Assembly (NCBI GenBank): GCA_031266275.1
Contig: JAISBI010000013.1
Span: 1-47,681, forward strand
Reading direction: 5' to 3'
Length of the DNA: 47,681 nt
Origin: Candidatus Nomurabacteria bacterium
Lineage (GTDB): Bacteria > Patescibacteriota > Saccharimonadia > Saccharimonadales > Saccharimonadaceae
The notes beneath the pieces are model-generated. The model was not told where the DNA came from, made no database searches, and worked only from the letters and a program-made list of their open reading frames with translations. Positions 16,062 to 24,809 of the stretch are shown piece by piece. Positions within the stretch are counted from its first letter, which is position 1, and every line of letters starts with the position of its first letter. The position numbers and the translations under genes were made by a program.

Positions 16062-17273
16062 ATGGGCGAACATGACGAACGCAGCAAAATCCATATTCCT
16101 CAGCGAAGCGCTGGCGGGACCAATATGGCGCAGCGCCGAACGGCGACCGGTTTGGCGCGTACTAAATTAGAAAATGTTTATCAAGCGGCCGCAAAAGACG
16201 CCGAGCCAGCTTCGCCGTTATCGACCGAGCAACCATCGCCGCGTACTCGTGCCGAAGTAGTCAAAATCATCGATGAAACGCCGGCCGACAAGGTCCCGAA
16301 CCTAGACGGCCCAGCCGTCACGGTGCACAAATCGCATCTCGACGATTATCACAAAGCTTGGCAACAATATTATCAAAAATATTACGAACAATATTATTCT
16401 CATCATTTGAAAAAAGAAGTTTCCAACGTCAAAAAGCAGCGCTTGCGCGGATTTTTGACCAAAACCGCCGCCAAGCGCAGAGAACCGGCCAGCGAAAAAG
16501 AAGCCGTGCGCAAATTGCATCACGAAGTTATTTATCACGCCAAAAAAACCGCTCGCAAGGCCAAAAATTCCCGTCATTTCAAACCGATTTTGGCCGGCCT
16601 GATTACCGCCACCATCGTCTTGCTCATTCAATTCAATCAAATGATTACCGGCGCGGTGGCAGCTTTCGTCGCGCCGAGCGACGACCGTGAGCAACCGCTG
16701 TTAGTGGCGTCCATCGACGAGACTCCGGTCGGACCGGAAAACATGCTCGTCATTCCAAAATTGGGGCTCGAATCACCATTAGTTTTCGACGCCAAATCTT
16801 CCGGCGAAGAAGACATGCAAATCGCGCTGGAACACGGCGTGGCGCATTATAACTTGCCGGCCGCCAATAGCTTGCCCGGCCAAAAAGGCAACTCCGTCTT
16901 TTTGGGCCACAGCGCCGGCGACATTTTCTACGGCGGCGATTTCAAATACATCTTTTCCAAACTGAATCGCTTGACAACCGGCGACACTTTTTACATCAAT
17001 TACAACGGCAAACGCTACATCTACAGCGTCGACCACTCAGCAGTCATCAGCCCCAGCGACCTCGACAAATTATACATCAACGACGGCGGCGCGTGGGCGA
17101 CATTAGTCACCTGCGACCCGCCCGGTTCATCAATCAGCCGATTATTAGTCTACGCCAAACAAGTCAGTCCCGACCCCAACCAAGATAGCAAACAAATCAA
17201 CTCGACCGCCAGCGCGCCCAAAAGCATCACCGGCAAAACACCAACCCTTTTCGAGCGAATTTTCGGTTATTAA
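16062..17273 (+). CDS. sortase (class E/D-like transpeptidase)
   Basis: Sortases cut a C-terminal sorting signal and join the protein to a cell-surface acceptor. This 403-aa protein has about 180 residues of basic cytoplasmic tail, one membrane segment (near 182-204) and an outer catalytic domain. The triad is visible: H283 in FLGHSAGD, C351 in LVTCDPPG and R360 in SISRLLV. The TLVTC-P-G spacing resembles class E. The tail is much longer than usual. A candidate substrate with an IASTG signal lies at 41901-42701. Class E enzymes prefer LAxTG, which fits. Confidence 0.92.
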   Translation: MGEHDERSKIHIPQRSAGGTNMAQRRTATGLARTKLENVYQAAAKDAEPASPLSTEQPSPRTRAEVVKIIDETPADKVPNLDGPAVTVHKSHLDDYHKAWQQYYQKYYEQYYSHHLKKEVSNVKKQRLRGFLTKTAAKRREPASEKEAVRKLHHEVIYHAKKTARKAKNSRHFKPILAGLITATIVLLIQFNQMITGAVAAFVAPSDDREQPLLVASIDETPVGPENMLVIPKLGLESPLVFDAKSSGEEDMQIALEHGVAHYNLPAANSLPGQKGNSVFLGHSAGDIFYGGDFKYIFSKLNRLTTGDTFYINYNGKRYIYSVDHSAVISPSDLDKLYINDGGAWATLVTCDPPGSSISRLLVYAKQVSPDPNQDSKQINSTASAPKSITGKTPTLFERIFGY

Positions 17274-17276
17274 AGA

Positions 17277-18722
17277 TTAATCAACAATCATCTTAGAGCG
17301 TTGCAAGACGTTTTTATCGTCAATCTTTTGCAGTGAAAATAGATACTTTTTGTCATTGGACAGGAAAATGGTTTGACCGGAAAGTGGCAAAGTGTATTGA
17401 TTATCGCCGTCAAAATCAGCCAACACCACCTTGCCAGACCCCGCCGCCGTGCGCCATGCAACATGAAAATCATCGACGAAGTACGGTCGAGTTGGCGCCT
17501 GGTATTCGCCTCGATGCTTGGTTTCTTGATCATAGGACATGACCGCACTGGCCGATCCAGCTAAGATGATACGGCCACTGTTGTTAACCCTCAACCAATC
17601 AATCTTGTCAAGTCCGGCGTCGAGCTCCGTTTCTTTTGGTGCATCGTCCAGCGGTTCGGCGATATTAAATATCGTTTTGCCATCAGTCACGACGACGTGG
17701 TCTTTGTTATAATAATTCACGAAATAAGCGTCGACCGGCGCGGCCACATCAAAAGTCTTGATAGCGCGATACTTGCCACGATAAGTCACGCCGACTGTTT
17801 TCTCACCCTTGCTGTCCAGCGAAATCGACGTCAATTTCTCATCATATTGAGAGAATTTTAAAGCATGCTCCACCAACGGCGCAGACACGGATTTGTTATT
17901 GTAATCCAGCAAGCGCAAATTATCGCCCGAATCAATGATGTAAAATTGCCGCTCGCCATGCTGATGGAAAGAAATCTGTTTGATGTCGATAGCAAATTCC
18001 CGCGTCAAATTATAAGCCACCTTGAGATTAGTGCGGTCGAGATAAATATATTCGACTTTTTCCGCTCCGCCGGATATGAAACTATATTTGAATAGGAAAT
18101 AACGCGAGCCGACATCGCCCTCGACGATAGCCAAATCAGGTTCGGTGCCTTCGTCGGCCGGACTCAATGTATCGGCCGGCAGGCTGAAATTGTTGACTTG
18201 AATATTGGTCGGGTTATTGACCGACAGCATCGAAAAGCTATTGAACGGCAAGTGCTGTAGCAAAATCCATTTATTATCGCGGCTTTTGACCATGTCGCGA
18301 ATATTGTTTGCGACATTGGCGACGTCGTCAGTCTGCAGGTCCGTCGGCACGAACAGCGCATAATTCAGCCACAACACTTGGCCTTGCACCATGTCGAAAT
18401 TTTTCTGCCAATCATGATAGCCGTTCAGCGTCATCTTGACGGCGTGCGAACCGATGTCGAGCACCACTTCATTCGGCGTGCGAAAATTCTTCTCCACATC
18501 GTCGACGAAGATGCTAGCACCGTTCGGACTGGAGGCTAATTGTAATAGCGCCGTCGGCTTCAATCCGTCCGTGTCGATGCGATTACCGACCACTCGCACG
18601 AAAGAAAATGCCAGCAATGCCAACGCCCCGACTGTCATAGCAGCGTATTTCAATATGCGTACAATCAACTCGTTGCGACGGACCGTCTTGATGTCTTTCT
18701 TCAATCTTTTCAATTTGTCCAT
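17277..18722 (-). CDS. membrane-anchored PEGA-domain protein
   Basis: The 481-aa protein has a basic cytoplasmic start, one membrane segment (about 24-44, AAMTVGALALLAFSFVRVVG) and then a PEGA domain (about 58-115, SSPNGASIFVDDV...NGYHDWQKNF), a surface beta fold. The rest looks like beta-propeller or similar repeats. The start at 18722 is chosen because TACAAT on the minus strand (18734-18729) ends 6 nt before it; the open frame runs 97 codons further into the divergent gene and is rejected. The gene converges on the sortase gene with a 3-nt gap. Confidence 0.82.
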   Translation of the reverse strand: MDKLKRLKKDIKTVRRNELIVRILKYAAMTVGALALLAFSFVRVVGNRIDTDGLKPTALLQLASSPNGASIFVDDVEKNFRTPNEVVLDIGSHAVKMTLNGYHDWQKNFDMVQGQVLWLNYALFVPTDLQTDDVANVANNIRDMVKSRDNKWILLQHLPFNSFSMLSVNNPTNIQVNNFSLPADTLSPADEGTEPDLAIVEGDVGSRYFLFKYSFISGGAEKVEYIYLDRTNLKVAYNLTREFAIDIKQISFHQHGERQFYIIDSGDNLRLLDYNNKSVSAPLVEHALKFSQYDEKLTSISLDSKGEKTVGVTYRGKYRAIKTFDVAAPVDAYFVNYYNKDHVVVTDGKTIFNIAEPLDDAPKETELDAGLDKIDWLRVNNSGRIILAGSASAVMSYDQETKHRGEYQAPTRPYFVDDFHVAWRTAAGSGKVVLADFDGDNQYTLPLSGQTIFLSNDKKYLFSLQKIDDKNVLQRSKMIVD

Positions 18723-18810
18723 GAACCAATTGTAACATTTTTGGAACTTTTTATAAATACTTGCATTTTTTTCGGAAATAGCATAAACTTTATATGAATA
18801 GGGTGAGCAA

Positions 18811-19803
18811 ATGAAAGAAAATGCAGTCATTATTAACGGAGTTTTATATGATGCGGCAACTGGGTTGCCGGTTAAAAGGTCTCCCGAACCGTCACCCGAA
18901 GAACTGGGTAAGCCCAGGCGCGGTACGCCACCACCAAGCAAGGTCCAAAAATCGACCACTCTGAATCGTAAAACTACTCGAGATCCTGTTGTTACCGAAC
19001 CGAAACTAAACAAGTCTGTCAGTCCAATTCATCGCTCGATCAAAGCCGTCAAACCGCGTTCTGCGCCCAGACCAACGGTGGCCAAACCCATCACGCCAAA
19101 GCCCAAACCAACTCCGCCCAAAAAAATCGACACGGGCGGCATCCCGACCAAACACCCGCTTGTGACGCATTTCGCTGACATCCGCCCTTCTGGCAATCTG
19201 CGCCTAGACTTTGACGACAAAGAATACGAGCCAGAACCTGCTGTCGCTACCGAAATCGAACCGGAGCCCATCAGCCCCAGGCCTGAAAGGCCGAAGCCGG
19301 AGCCAATAACTGACGATGAGTCGTCGCCTATCGACGAATTAGTTGACGACGTCATCACTAAAACCGATAGGGAACCATTGCCCGACCGAACCGGTGCCCG
19401 TAGATTGCCATATCGCAAACCCAACCGTCGCACTGTTATCATAGTCTGTGCCCTGTTGGCGGCTTTGATTATCGGTCTAATAGCCGTAACAAACTTGCCG
19501 AAAATCGAAGTTATGATTGCCTCGCAAAGCTCATCCATACCGGGCAAAATTCCCAGTTACACCGTGCCGGGTTACAAATTAAAGACTCCCGTCGTGTATT
19601 CTGACACTTATATCCAATTAACCTATGAAAACCCGCGCCAAGACGAAAAATACACCGTCATGCAATCCAAAACCGAATCCGAAGACGCCCCCTTCAGTAT
19701 TAACGGTAACACCGGCACAATCATCAAAAAAGGCATCACCTACAATATATCGCACGCTACTCTGTCCAACGAACAATTGCGCCGCATTGCTGACAGCTTA
19801 TAG
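18811..19803 (+). CDS. Pro-rich membrane protein with an extracytoplasmic C-terminal domain
   Basis: The 330-aa protein has a cytoplasmic region of about 205 residues rich in Pro, Lys, Arg and Glu. One membrane segment follows (RTVIIVCALLAALIIGLIAV, about 209-228), then a 100-residue outer domain with YENPRQDEKYTVMQSKTESE, similar to DUF4367-type domains. A GGGTGAG ribosome site precedes the ATG. It is divergent from the PEGA gene, 88 bp away. A degraded copy of its last dozen codons is found after the RCC1 gene, at about 21645-21682. Function is unknown. Confidence 0.72.
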   Translation: MKENAVIINGVLYDAATGLPVKRSPEPSPEELGKPRRGTPPPSKVQKSTTLNRKTTRDPVVTEPKLNKSVSPIHRSIKAVKPRSAPRPTVAKPITPKPKPTPPKKIDTGGIPTKHPLVTHFADIRPSGNLRLDFDDKEYEPEPAVATEIEPEPISPRPERPKPEPITDDESSPIDELVDDVITKTDREPLPDRTGARRLPYRKPNRRTVIIVCALLAALIIGLIAVTNLPKIEVMIASQSSSIPGKIPSYTVPGYKLKTPVVYSDTYIQLTYENPRQDEKYTVMQSKTESEDAPFSINGNTGTIIKKGITYNISHATLSNEQLRRIADSL

Positions 19804-19850
19804 TTTGCACTTTTGAAAAAAGAGTGAATTTTTACATGAACATAATTGAA
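19789..19850 (+). repeat. direct repeat flanking the RCC1 gene, left copy
   Basis: This covers the last codons and stop of the preceding gene and about 50 noncoding bases (TAGTTTGCACTTTTGAAAAA and on). It matches 21667-21730 closely in the noncoding part and more weakly in the coding part. The promoter embedded in the right copy is degenerate here. Confidence 0.75.
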
Positions 19851-19905
19851 AAAGCCATTGGGAAGATGCTAGGGTTTGCTAAAAACGACTGTAAAAACCT
19901 TAGTT

Positions 19906-19918
19906 TTTATGCTATAAT
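19906..19918 (+). promoter_or_regulatory. promoter of the RCC1 gene
   Basis: An extended -10 (TATGCTATAAT, TATAAT at 19913-19918) is clear; a -35 is weak. The leader is about 38 nt and carries an AAGGC-type ribosome site before the ATG at 19963. Confidence 0.5.
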
Positions 19919-19962
19919 GGTCAGCAGAAAAGTTATATCATTAATAAAATAAGGCAACGACA

Positions 19963-21630
19963 ATGAAGTTTAGCGACTTGAAACAGACGACGAAACGGCG
20001 AAGTTCAACTCGGCAGTGGGTGGTTTTTGGCAGTTTAGCCGCAGTTTTGGTGGTTGGGCTGTGGATTTTGTGGTCGCCGGTGCAGGCGGAAACTAGACTG
20101 TCGCAGGATCCGGCAGTACGTGGTCTGACGGCCGGCGGAGCACATGCTTGTGCGATTTATAATCAAGCTGAAATTTTGTATTGCTGGGGGTTGAATGATC
20201 GAGGTCAGCTCGGCACGGACGATGCTCCACTCAATCATAGTCAGCCCGATACGGCAGTGGGCGGCTTGCTCACCGGCAAGAAAGCTTCAGCGGTGGCTGC
20301 TGGGTTTGCTCATACCTGCGCGGTGGCCGAGGGTGGAGTATATTGCTGGGGCGCCAACGATAAAGGTCAGCTCGGCAATGGAACTAGCATTGATAGTGAC
20401 GAGCCGGTTTTGGTCAATGGTTTGAGCGGGGTGACGGACATTTATGCGGGCTTCGCCACGACTTGCGCCAAAGCAGGTGATATTTATTGTTGGGGCGACA
20501 ATGACGAGGGACAGTTCGGCAACGGAATGACAACCCCAACCCCAATCGATATGCCACTGTTACTGACTGGGACTTCTGGCGTGGACGATCTGGCGATTGG
20601 CGTGGCGCACAGTTGCCGAGTGATTGGCGGAGCGGCGTCTTGTTCGGGCGCGGGCGCGAACGGCCAGCTGGGCGACGGCTCAGGCGATGATAGTTTGGTG
20701 CCGATTGCGGTAAGCGGAATTGATGGCGAAGTCACGTCGGTGTCAGTTGGCTTTTTCGGTAGTTGTGCGGTGACAAACTTGGGCAAGTTTTATTGTTGGG
20801 GCGACGATACGTCGGGACAAGTCGGCGTAGGCGCGGCCTTTACGGCGCGCCTGCTGAAAGACTACGGCTCGGTGGTACCGATTGCCAGTGGCTATGCGCA
20901 TAATTGCGCTGAATTTTATTGTATTGGGGAGAATGGCAGTGGTCAACTTGGCGACGGGACTGTTGTGAGCAACCCCGCGATGACGGCGGTGGACGACACG
21001 AGCGGTCTGCTGGACGGCTTGACAGCTAAGCAAATTGCGGCTGGCTTTGATTTTACTTGTTGGGTAGCGGGAAACGCGGACAGCCCTTTGCAAGACGCGG
21101 TGTTTTGCGCTGGCGAAGGGACTGATGGACAGCTCGGCGACGGTTTGTCGACTAATTCTTCGGTACCAGTAGCAGTAGATACTGATTTGGTCGAGAGAGA
21201 AGAAATCTATATAAGTTTGAGCGCCGACCTCGACCCAAACGAAATTAATTTATCAGTAACGCCAAATGGCAACCTGGCGGCCGGCTCCGTGAATTTGACA
21301 GTGATTACAAATAATAACAGTGGATACAACCTGTTAATCAAAGCTGGCTCGGCAGACTTGGAATGCCAGACTAATGCCAGTTGGAAAATTCCAGCGCAAA
21401 GCGTGAACGACACAGCGCTAGAAGTCAATCATTGGGGTTACGAAAAAGGCTCGGCCGAACCGACGACATGGAAAGGTGTCAATACCACCAACGCGTCGCT
21501 CGATGGGCTAGGTACAGCGACCTTTGCTGATGGGCACAGAACAGAAACTTGGTTCGGCGTGCGGGCGACGACTTTGCCGGCCTGCAATAGTTATACAGGA
21601 ATTGTGACTTTTTCGGCAGTTAAGATATAA
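19963..21630 (+). CDS. surface RCC1-repeat beta-propeller protein
   Basis: The 555-aa protein has a basic N-terminus and one membrane or signal segment (about 20-38, ending VQA). Six or seven RCC1 repeats follow, of the form H-x-C-A...YCWG-x-N-x-x-GQLG. Each repeat holds a cysteine pair, unusual for nuclear RCC1 but common in bacterial surface versions. The last 150 residues form another domain (TNNNSGYNLLIKA) that resembles the N-terminal module of the FISUMP proteins here. It is probably an exported binding protein. It is flanked by direct repeats that copy the end of the upstream gene, suggesting insertion. Confidence 0.85.
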   Translation: MKFSDLKQTTKRRSSTRQWVVFGSLAAVLVVGLWILWSPVQAETRLSQDPAVRGLTAGGAHACAIYNQAEILYCWGLNDRGQLGTDDAPLNHSQPDTAVGGLLTGKKASAVAAGFAHTCAVAEGGVYCWGANDKGQLGNGTSIDSDEPVLVNGLSGVTDIYAGFATTCAKAGDIYCWGDNDEGQFGNGMTTPTPIDMPLLLTGTSGVDDLAIGVAHSCRVIGGAASCSGAGANGQLGDGSGDDSLVPIAVSGIDGEVTSVSVGFFGSCAVTNLGKFYCWGDDTSGQVGVGAAFTARLLKDYGSVVPIASGYAHNCAEFYCIGENGSGQLGDGTVVSNPAMTAVDDTSGLLDGLTAKQIAAGFDFTCWVAGNADSPLQDAVFCAGEGTDGQLGDGLSTNSSVPVAVDTDLVEREEIYISLSADLDPNEINLSVTPNGNLAAGSVNLTVITNNNSGYNLLIKAGSADLECQTNASWKIPAQSVNDTALEVNHWGYEKGSAEPTTWKGVNTTNASLDGLGTATFADGHRTETWFGVRATTLPACNSYTGIVTFSAVKI

Positions 21631-21666
21631 GGTTATATATGGCGAAGACGGACAGCAGCGTCGCGT

Positions 21667-21730
21667 TGCTAGCAGTTTATAGTTTGCATTTTTGAAAAAA
21701 AGAGTTATACTTTTTACATAAACATAATTA
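21667..21730 (+). repeat. direct repeat flanking the RCC1 gene, right copy
   Basis: A remnant reading ..QQRRVASSL-stop matches the end of the 18811-19803 protein (..QLRRIADSL-stop). It is followed by TAGTTTGCATTTTTGAAAAA and further matching bases. This copy contains a working-looking promoter for the FISUMP gene (TTGCAT, N16, TATACT at 21706-21711). Confidence 0.75.
21684..21711 (+). promoter_or_regulatory. promoter of the FISUMP gene with the GA tract
   Basis: TTGCAT (21684-21689) and TATACT (21706-21711) are 16 bp apart. The leader is about 41 nt and carries a strong AAGGAAGGAG ribosome site before the ATG at 21759. Confidence 0.55.
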
Positions 21731-21758
21731 GGAGAGCTACAAAAGGAAGGAGTCGACT

Positions 21759-23150
21759 ATGAAAAATGCAACGAGAGAGAGAGAGAGAGAGAGTAGCCCC
21801 CGGTCATTCGCTGACCTGATCGGCGGATCTAGGAAGGGCCTTTCAAACCTCCTCAAATCTCACCCTCGCACATTTGTCATCTCCGGAGCCGTCCTCGTCT
21901 TATCCTCGCTATTCCTTCTCAATTACAACCTCACTCATGCTGATTCCTCTGTCACCCTGACGGTAAATGGAGGTTCTAATAATGGTGGTGTTACCATAAC
22001 GGTGCCAAAGGGTGACAATAACTGTGCTACTTTTACCTTAGACACTATCACGACTACCAATAGCTCATTGGGTTATAACATTAAAGCCTACACCAAAACC
22101 AGTGATACTGGTATTACAATAAAGAAACAAGACAATACAGAACTACCAACTAATCCAAATGACCCAATAGAAATAATAAATACCACTACTATAACCACTA
22201 ACGATAAGAAGGCTACTGCTTACCAGGCTTGTGCGGATAGTAGCATTAGTGATGGGACGAAGACGGTTGAGGTGGCGTATATGATAGCGGAAAACCCAAC
22301 GCCTTGTGTCTCAGATCAACAATTCAAAGGCGACGTCGGCAATATGCAGAACATAGACACCTCAACCTGGGACCAAGGAGACACTGGCATAGCAGTAGAT
22401 ACACGTAACGATCAAAAATACTGCATCGGTAAACTAAAGGATGAGAAGACATGGATGTTAGACAATCTAAAGTTAGCGCTGACAGATGGTATGATATTGA
22501 CTTCGACAACTACAGACGTAACATCCAACAGGACGGTAACTTTTAGTTGGAACAATTTCATTCAAGGCGACGCTGGCCACGACGATAATTTCGTCACCAG
22601 TGGTTATCTAACAAGAAACGGCGATGATTCGACAACTGGCGCTAACTACAACGCCTGGCGCCAAGTAAATCCTAGCGACCCAAATATGCCCAATAGTGCT
22701 AACTGTAGAATTAACGATGGCAGTACCTACAACAGCAGCTCCAAGACCGGATGTGGCTATCTATATAACTTCTATACAGCAACCGCTAACACAACCAGCA
22801 ACGGCTCTATCTGTCCAGCCGGTTGGAAATTACCATCTGGAGAAAATACCAGTGGAGACTTTGGCATGCTAGACCTAGCCTATCAGCCAGGCGGCACAGG
22901 TAGTATTCATGGTCTTTCTGATCCCGATACTCAAATGCTGTGGCTGCCTGCTGGCGCTTGGAGAAACGCTTTTAGTGGCTACTACGACTCTGGCCTCAAC
23001 AATCAAGGTTCGACCGGTAACTATTTGTCTTCGTCAATTTATTCGGTATTCGACACTTATGTTGCAGATTTCGACAGCAACGGCGTTAACCCTGGTGTGG
23101 CTTACGGCCGTCGGAGCGGCGGATTTGCAATTCGCTGTTTAATTGGTTAA
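21759..23150 (+). CDS. FISUMP-domain surface protein with GA tract
   Basis: The 463-aa protein has a basic N-terminus with alternating Arg-Glu encoded by a GA tract. One membrane segment follows (about 46-62), then a beta module with TNSSLGYNIKAYTK, then a FISUMP domain (Fibrobacter succinogenes major paralogous family). Its hallmarks are KYCIGKLKDEKTWMLDNLK, CGYLYNFYTATA, ICPAGWKLPSG and a C-terminal GGFAIRCLIG. This fold is related to C-type-lectin-like domains. The C-terminal 58 residues differ from the two paralogues mainly at NNC codons. Codons 15-24 include a GTCATTCGCTG repeat unit also found outside genes. Role inferred as variable surface binding. Confidence 0.85.
   Translation: MKNATRERERESSPRSFADLIGGSRKGLSNLLKSHPRTFVISGAVLVLSSLFLLNYNLTHADSSVTLTVNGGSNNGGVTITVPKGDNNCATFTLDTITTTNSSLGYNIKAYTKTSDTGITIKKQDNTELPTNPNDPIEIINTTTITTNDKKATAYQACADSSISDGTKTVEVAYMIAENPTPCVSDQQFKGDVGNMQNIDTSTWDQGDTGIAVDTRNDQKYCIGKLKDEKTWMLDNLKLALTDGMILTSTTTDVTSNRTVTFSWNNFIQGDAGHDDNFVTSGYLTRNGDDSTTGANYNAWRQVNPSDPNMPNSANCRINDGSTYNSSSKTGCGYLYNFYTATANTTSNGSICPAGWKLPSGENTSGDFGMLDLAYQPGGTGSIHGLSDPDTQMLWLPAGAWRNAFSGYYDSGLNNQGSTGNYLSSSIYSVFDTYVADFDSNGVNPGVAYGRRSGGFAIRCLIG
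21773..21793 (+). repeat. GA dinucleotide tract (10.5 units) inside a coding region
   Basis: Twenty-one bases of GA follow the fourth codon and encode Arg-Glu. Loss of one unit puts TAG in frame directly after the tract; gain of one leads to TGA about eight codons on. The sequence context (ACGAGAG...AGTAG) matches the tract at 328-354. Confidence 0.9.
21803..21832 (+). repeat. GTCATTCGC repeat unit within coding sequence
   Basis: GTCATTCGC, seven other bases, then ATCGGCGGATCT. The same two blocks occur at 23161-23190 downstream of this gene and, more diverged, at 34396-34424. Here it encodes SFADLIGGS. Confidence 0.7.
22972..23147 (+). other. diversity-generating-type variable region candidate (FISUMP C)
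   Basis: This is the C-terminal FISUMP segment from AFSGYYDSGL to IRCLIG. Compared with the paralogues at 32662-32840 and 34434-34615, several aligned codons differ in the first two bases but keep a third-position C (for example AAC here, GGC and TTC there; AAC here, TTC and ACC there). That is the pattern left by adenine mutagenesis of AAC codons. Confidence 0.45.
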
Positions 23151-23160
23151 TCCACATGCC

Positions 23161-23231
23161 GTCATTCGCCGGATCCAATCGGCGGATCTGTTAGCATTTT
23201 CGTGGGTTCGCCAGTCAAGCCAGCGAATGAC
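23161..23231 (+). repeat. GTCATTCGCCGG inverted-repeat element after the FISUMP gene
   Basis: GTCATTCGCCGG (23161-23172) and CCAGCGAATGAC (23220-23231) are inverted copies with one mismatch. They enclose a GATCC/GGATC mini-stem and a GGTTCGCCAGTCAAG segment. The element starts 11 bp after the stop codon. Similar units lie downstream of both minus-strand FISUMP genes. Confidence 0.7.
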
Positions 23232-23316
23232 AGTGAGAGGGCAGTCGGCAGATGACAGTGCGACGAGTTTGGGCAAATGACTAGTGAACAACAAAAAATT
23301 ATGGTACAATGTTGAC

Positions 23317-24765
23317 ATGATACGTACTCGTTTCGCGCCCAGCCCGACCGGCTATATCCACGTCGGCAATATCCGCACGGCACTGTTCGCTTATTTACTG
23401 TCCCGTCACGACGAGGGCGGCAGTTTCATCCTACGCATCGAAGACACCGACCAAAAACGCTTCGTCGACGGCGCCGAAAGAGCGGTGCTTGAAACGCTTC
23501 AGTGGCTCGGTTTGGATTGGGACGAGGGCCCGCAACTGTCCGGCGCCGAAATCGGCGACTTCGGGCCATATCATCAGACTGAACGACGCGAATATTATCA
23601 AAGGTGGGCCGAGAAGCTAATCGCGGCCGGCCGAGCCTATGCCGACCCATATACACCGGAAGAAATTCAAGGTTTTCGCGACGAAGCGGCGCGTAATAAA
23701 AAAGCTTTTCGCTACCGCGACCACCGCCCAAACAATCCGCCAGAATGGAACGGCACCCAGCCGCTGCGTTTCAAATCTGAGCCCAAAGATTATTCGTGGC
23801 ACGACGAGATTATGGGCGATTCTGCCGGCGGGCGCGACGCCGTCGACGACTTCATTTTGATCAAATCCGATGGCTTGCCGACTTATAATTTCGCTCACAT
23901 CATCGACGACATCGAGATGAAAATCACCCACGTCATTCGCGGCCAAGAATTCATCGCCTCGATGCCGAACTATCTGAGCTTATACGAAGCACTGGGCGAA
24001 GCACCGCCGATTTACGCCCACATGCCGCATATTTTGAACGAAACCGGCAACAAAAAGCTCGGCAAACGCGACGGCGCCAAATCCGTCAACGAATATCGAG
24101 CGGGCGGCTACTTGAGAGAAGCGATGCTGAATTTCCTCGCCTCGATGGGCTGGAACGACGGCACCGAACAAGAGATTTTCAGCCCGACGGAATTGGTGGA
24201 AAAATTCACGCTCAGCCGCGTCGGCCGCAGCAGCGCCCGTTTCGACGAAAAGCGCTTGCTCTGGTTGAACGGCCAATGGATTAAACGCATCGAGTTAGAT
24301 GATTTATCAGAGCGAGCGGCGGATTTTTGGGGCGAAATGGGGCAAAAGGCCGACCCTGATTATAAAAAAGAAGTTTTGAGCATCGTGCGCGACCGGTTGA
24401 AAACATTGGCCGACTTGCCGCTCTTAAGCGAATATTTTTTCAGCACGCCAAAAGTCGATTGGCCGATGATTGACAGCGACAAACAGCTGAAAAAACTGCC
24501 ACGCGCCGACCAAATATCATTGCTAAAATCAGCCGTCGAAAAATTATCAAAAATTTCACTGACTGATTGGACGAGTGAAAATCTACAGGGTAAATTAAAC
24601 GAATTACTGTCACTAACTGACTCCAAGCCAGCCGTTTTGTTCAGCCTAATCCGTTTCGCATTAACTTGGGCGCCGTTCAGCCCCAGCTTGCCGGAAACCA
24701 TGATTCTGCTCGGGCCAGACGAAACATTGGCCCGCCTGCAGTCCGCCATCGTCGCCGGAAAATAA
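23317..24765 (+). CDS. gltX: glutamyl-tRNA synthetase
   Basis: The enzyme charges tRNA-Glu; without a GlnRS it may also mischarge tRNA-Gln for amidation, which cannot be judged from this window. The 482-aa protein begins MIRTRFAPSPTGYIHVGN (HIGH-type motif HVGN), then RIEDTDQKR, and has KLGKRDGAKSV as the KMSKS-like loop. The start is fixed by motif position. TACAAT (23305-23310) ends 6 nt before the ATG without a ribosome site, so it is probably leaderless. An upstream in-frame GTG at 23284 lies before this -10 and is rejected. Confidence 0.97.
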   Translation: MIRTRFAPSPTGYIHVGNIRTALFAYLLSRHDEGGSFILRIEDTDQKRFVDGAERAVLETLQWLGLDWDEGPQLSGAEIGDFGPYHQTERREYYQRWAEKLIAAGRAYADPYTPEEIQGFRDEAARNKKAFRYRDHRPNNPPEWNGTQPLRFKSEPKDYSWHDEIMGDSAGGRDAVDDFILIKSDGLPTYNFAHIIDDIEMKITHVIRGQEFIASMPNYLSLYEALGEAPPIYAHMPHILNETGNKKLGKRDGAKSVNEYRAGGYLREAMLNFLASMGWNDGTEQEIFSPTELVEKFTLSRVGRSSARFDEKRLLWLNGQWIKRIELDDLSERAADFWGEMGQKADPDYKKEVLSIVRDRLKTLADLPLLSEYFFSTPKVDWPMIDSDKQLKKLPRADQISLLKSAVEKLSKISLTDWTSENLQGKLNELLSLTDSKPAVLFSLIRFALTWAPFSPSLPETMILLGPDETLARLQSAIVAGK

Positions 24766-24809
24766 TTGAAAATTCCACCGAAATATGCTACCATTCAAAC
24801 ATAAGCATC

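Noticed and set aside
18723-19013. N-terminal extension of the PEGA protein to 19013
   Set aside because: It runs antisense through the divergent gene, and a good -10 box lies directly before the internal ATG.
24666-24809. Longer start of the PAS histidine kinase
   Set aside because: The extension is an alternative frame of the gltX end with unnatural composition; the promoter lies after it.
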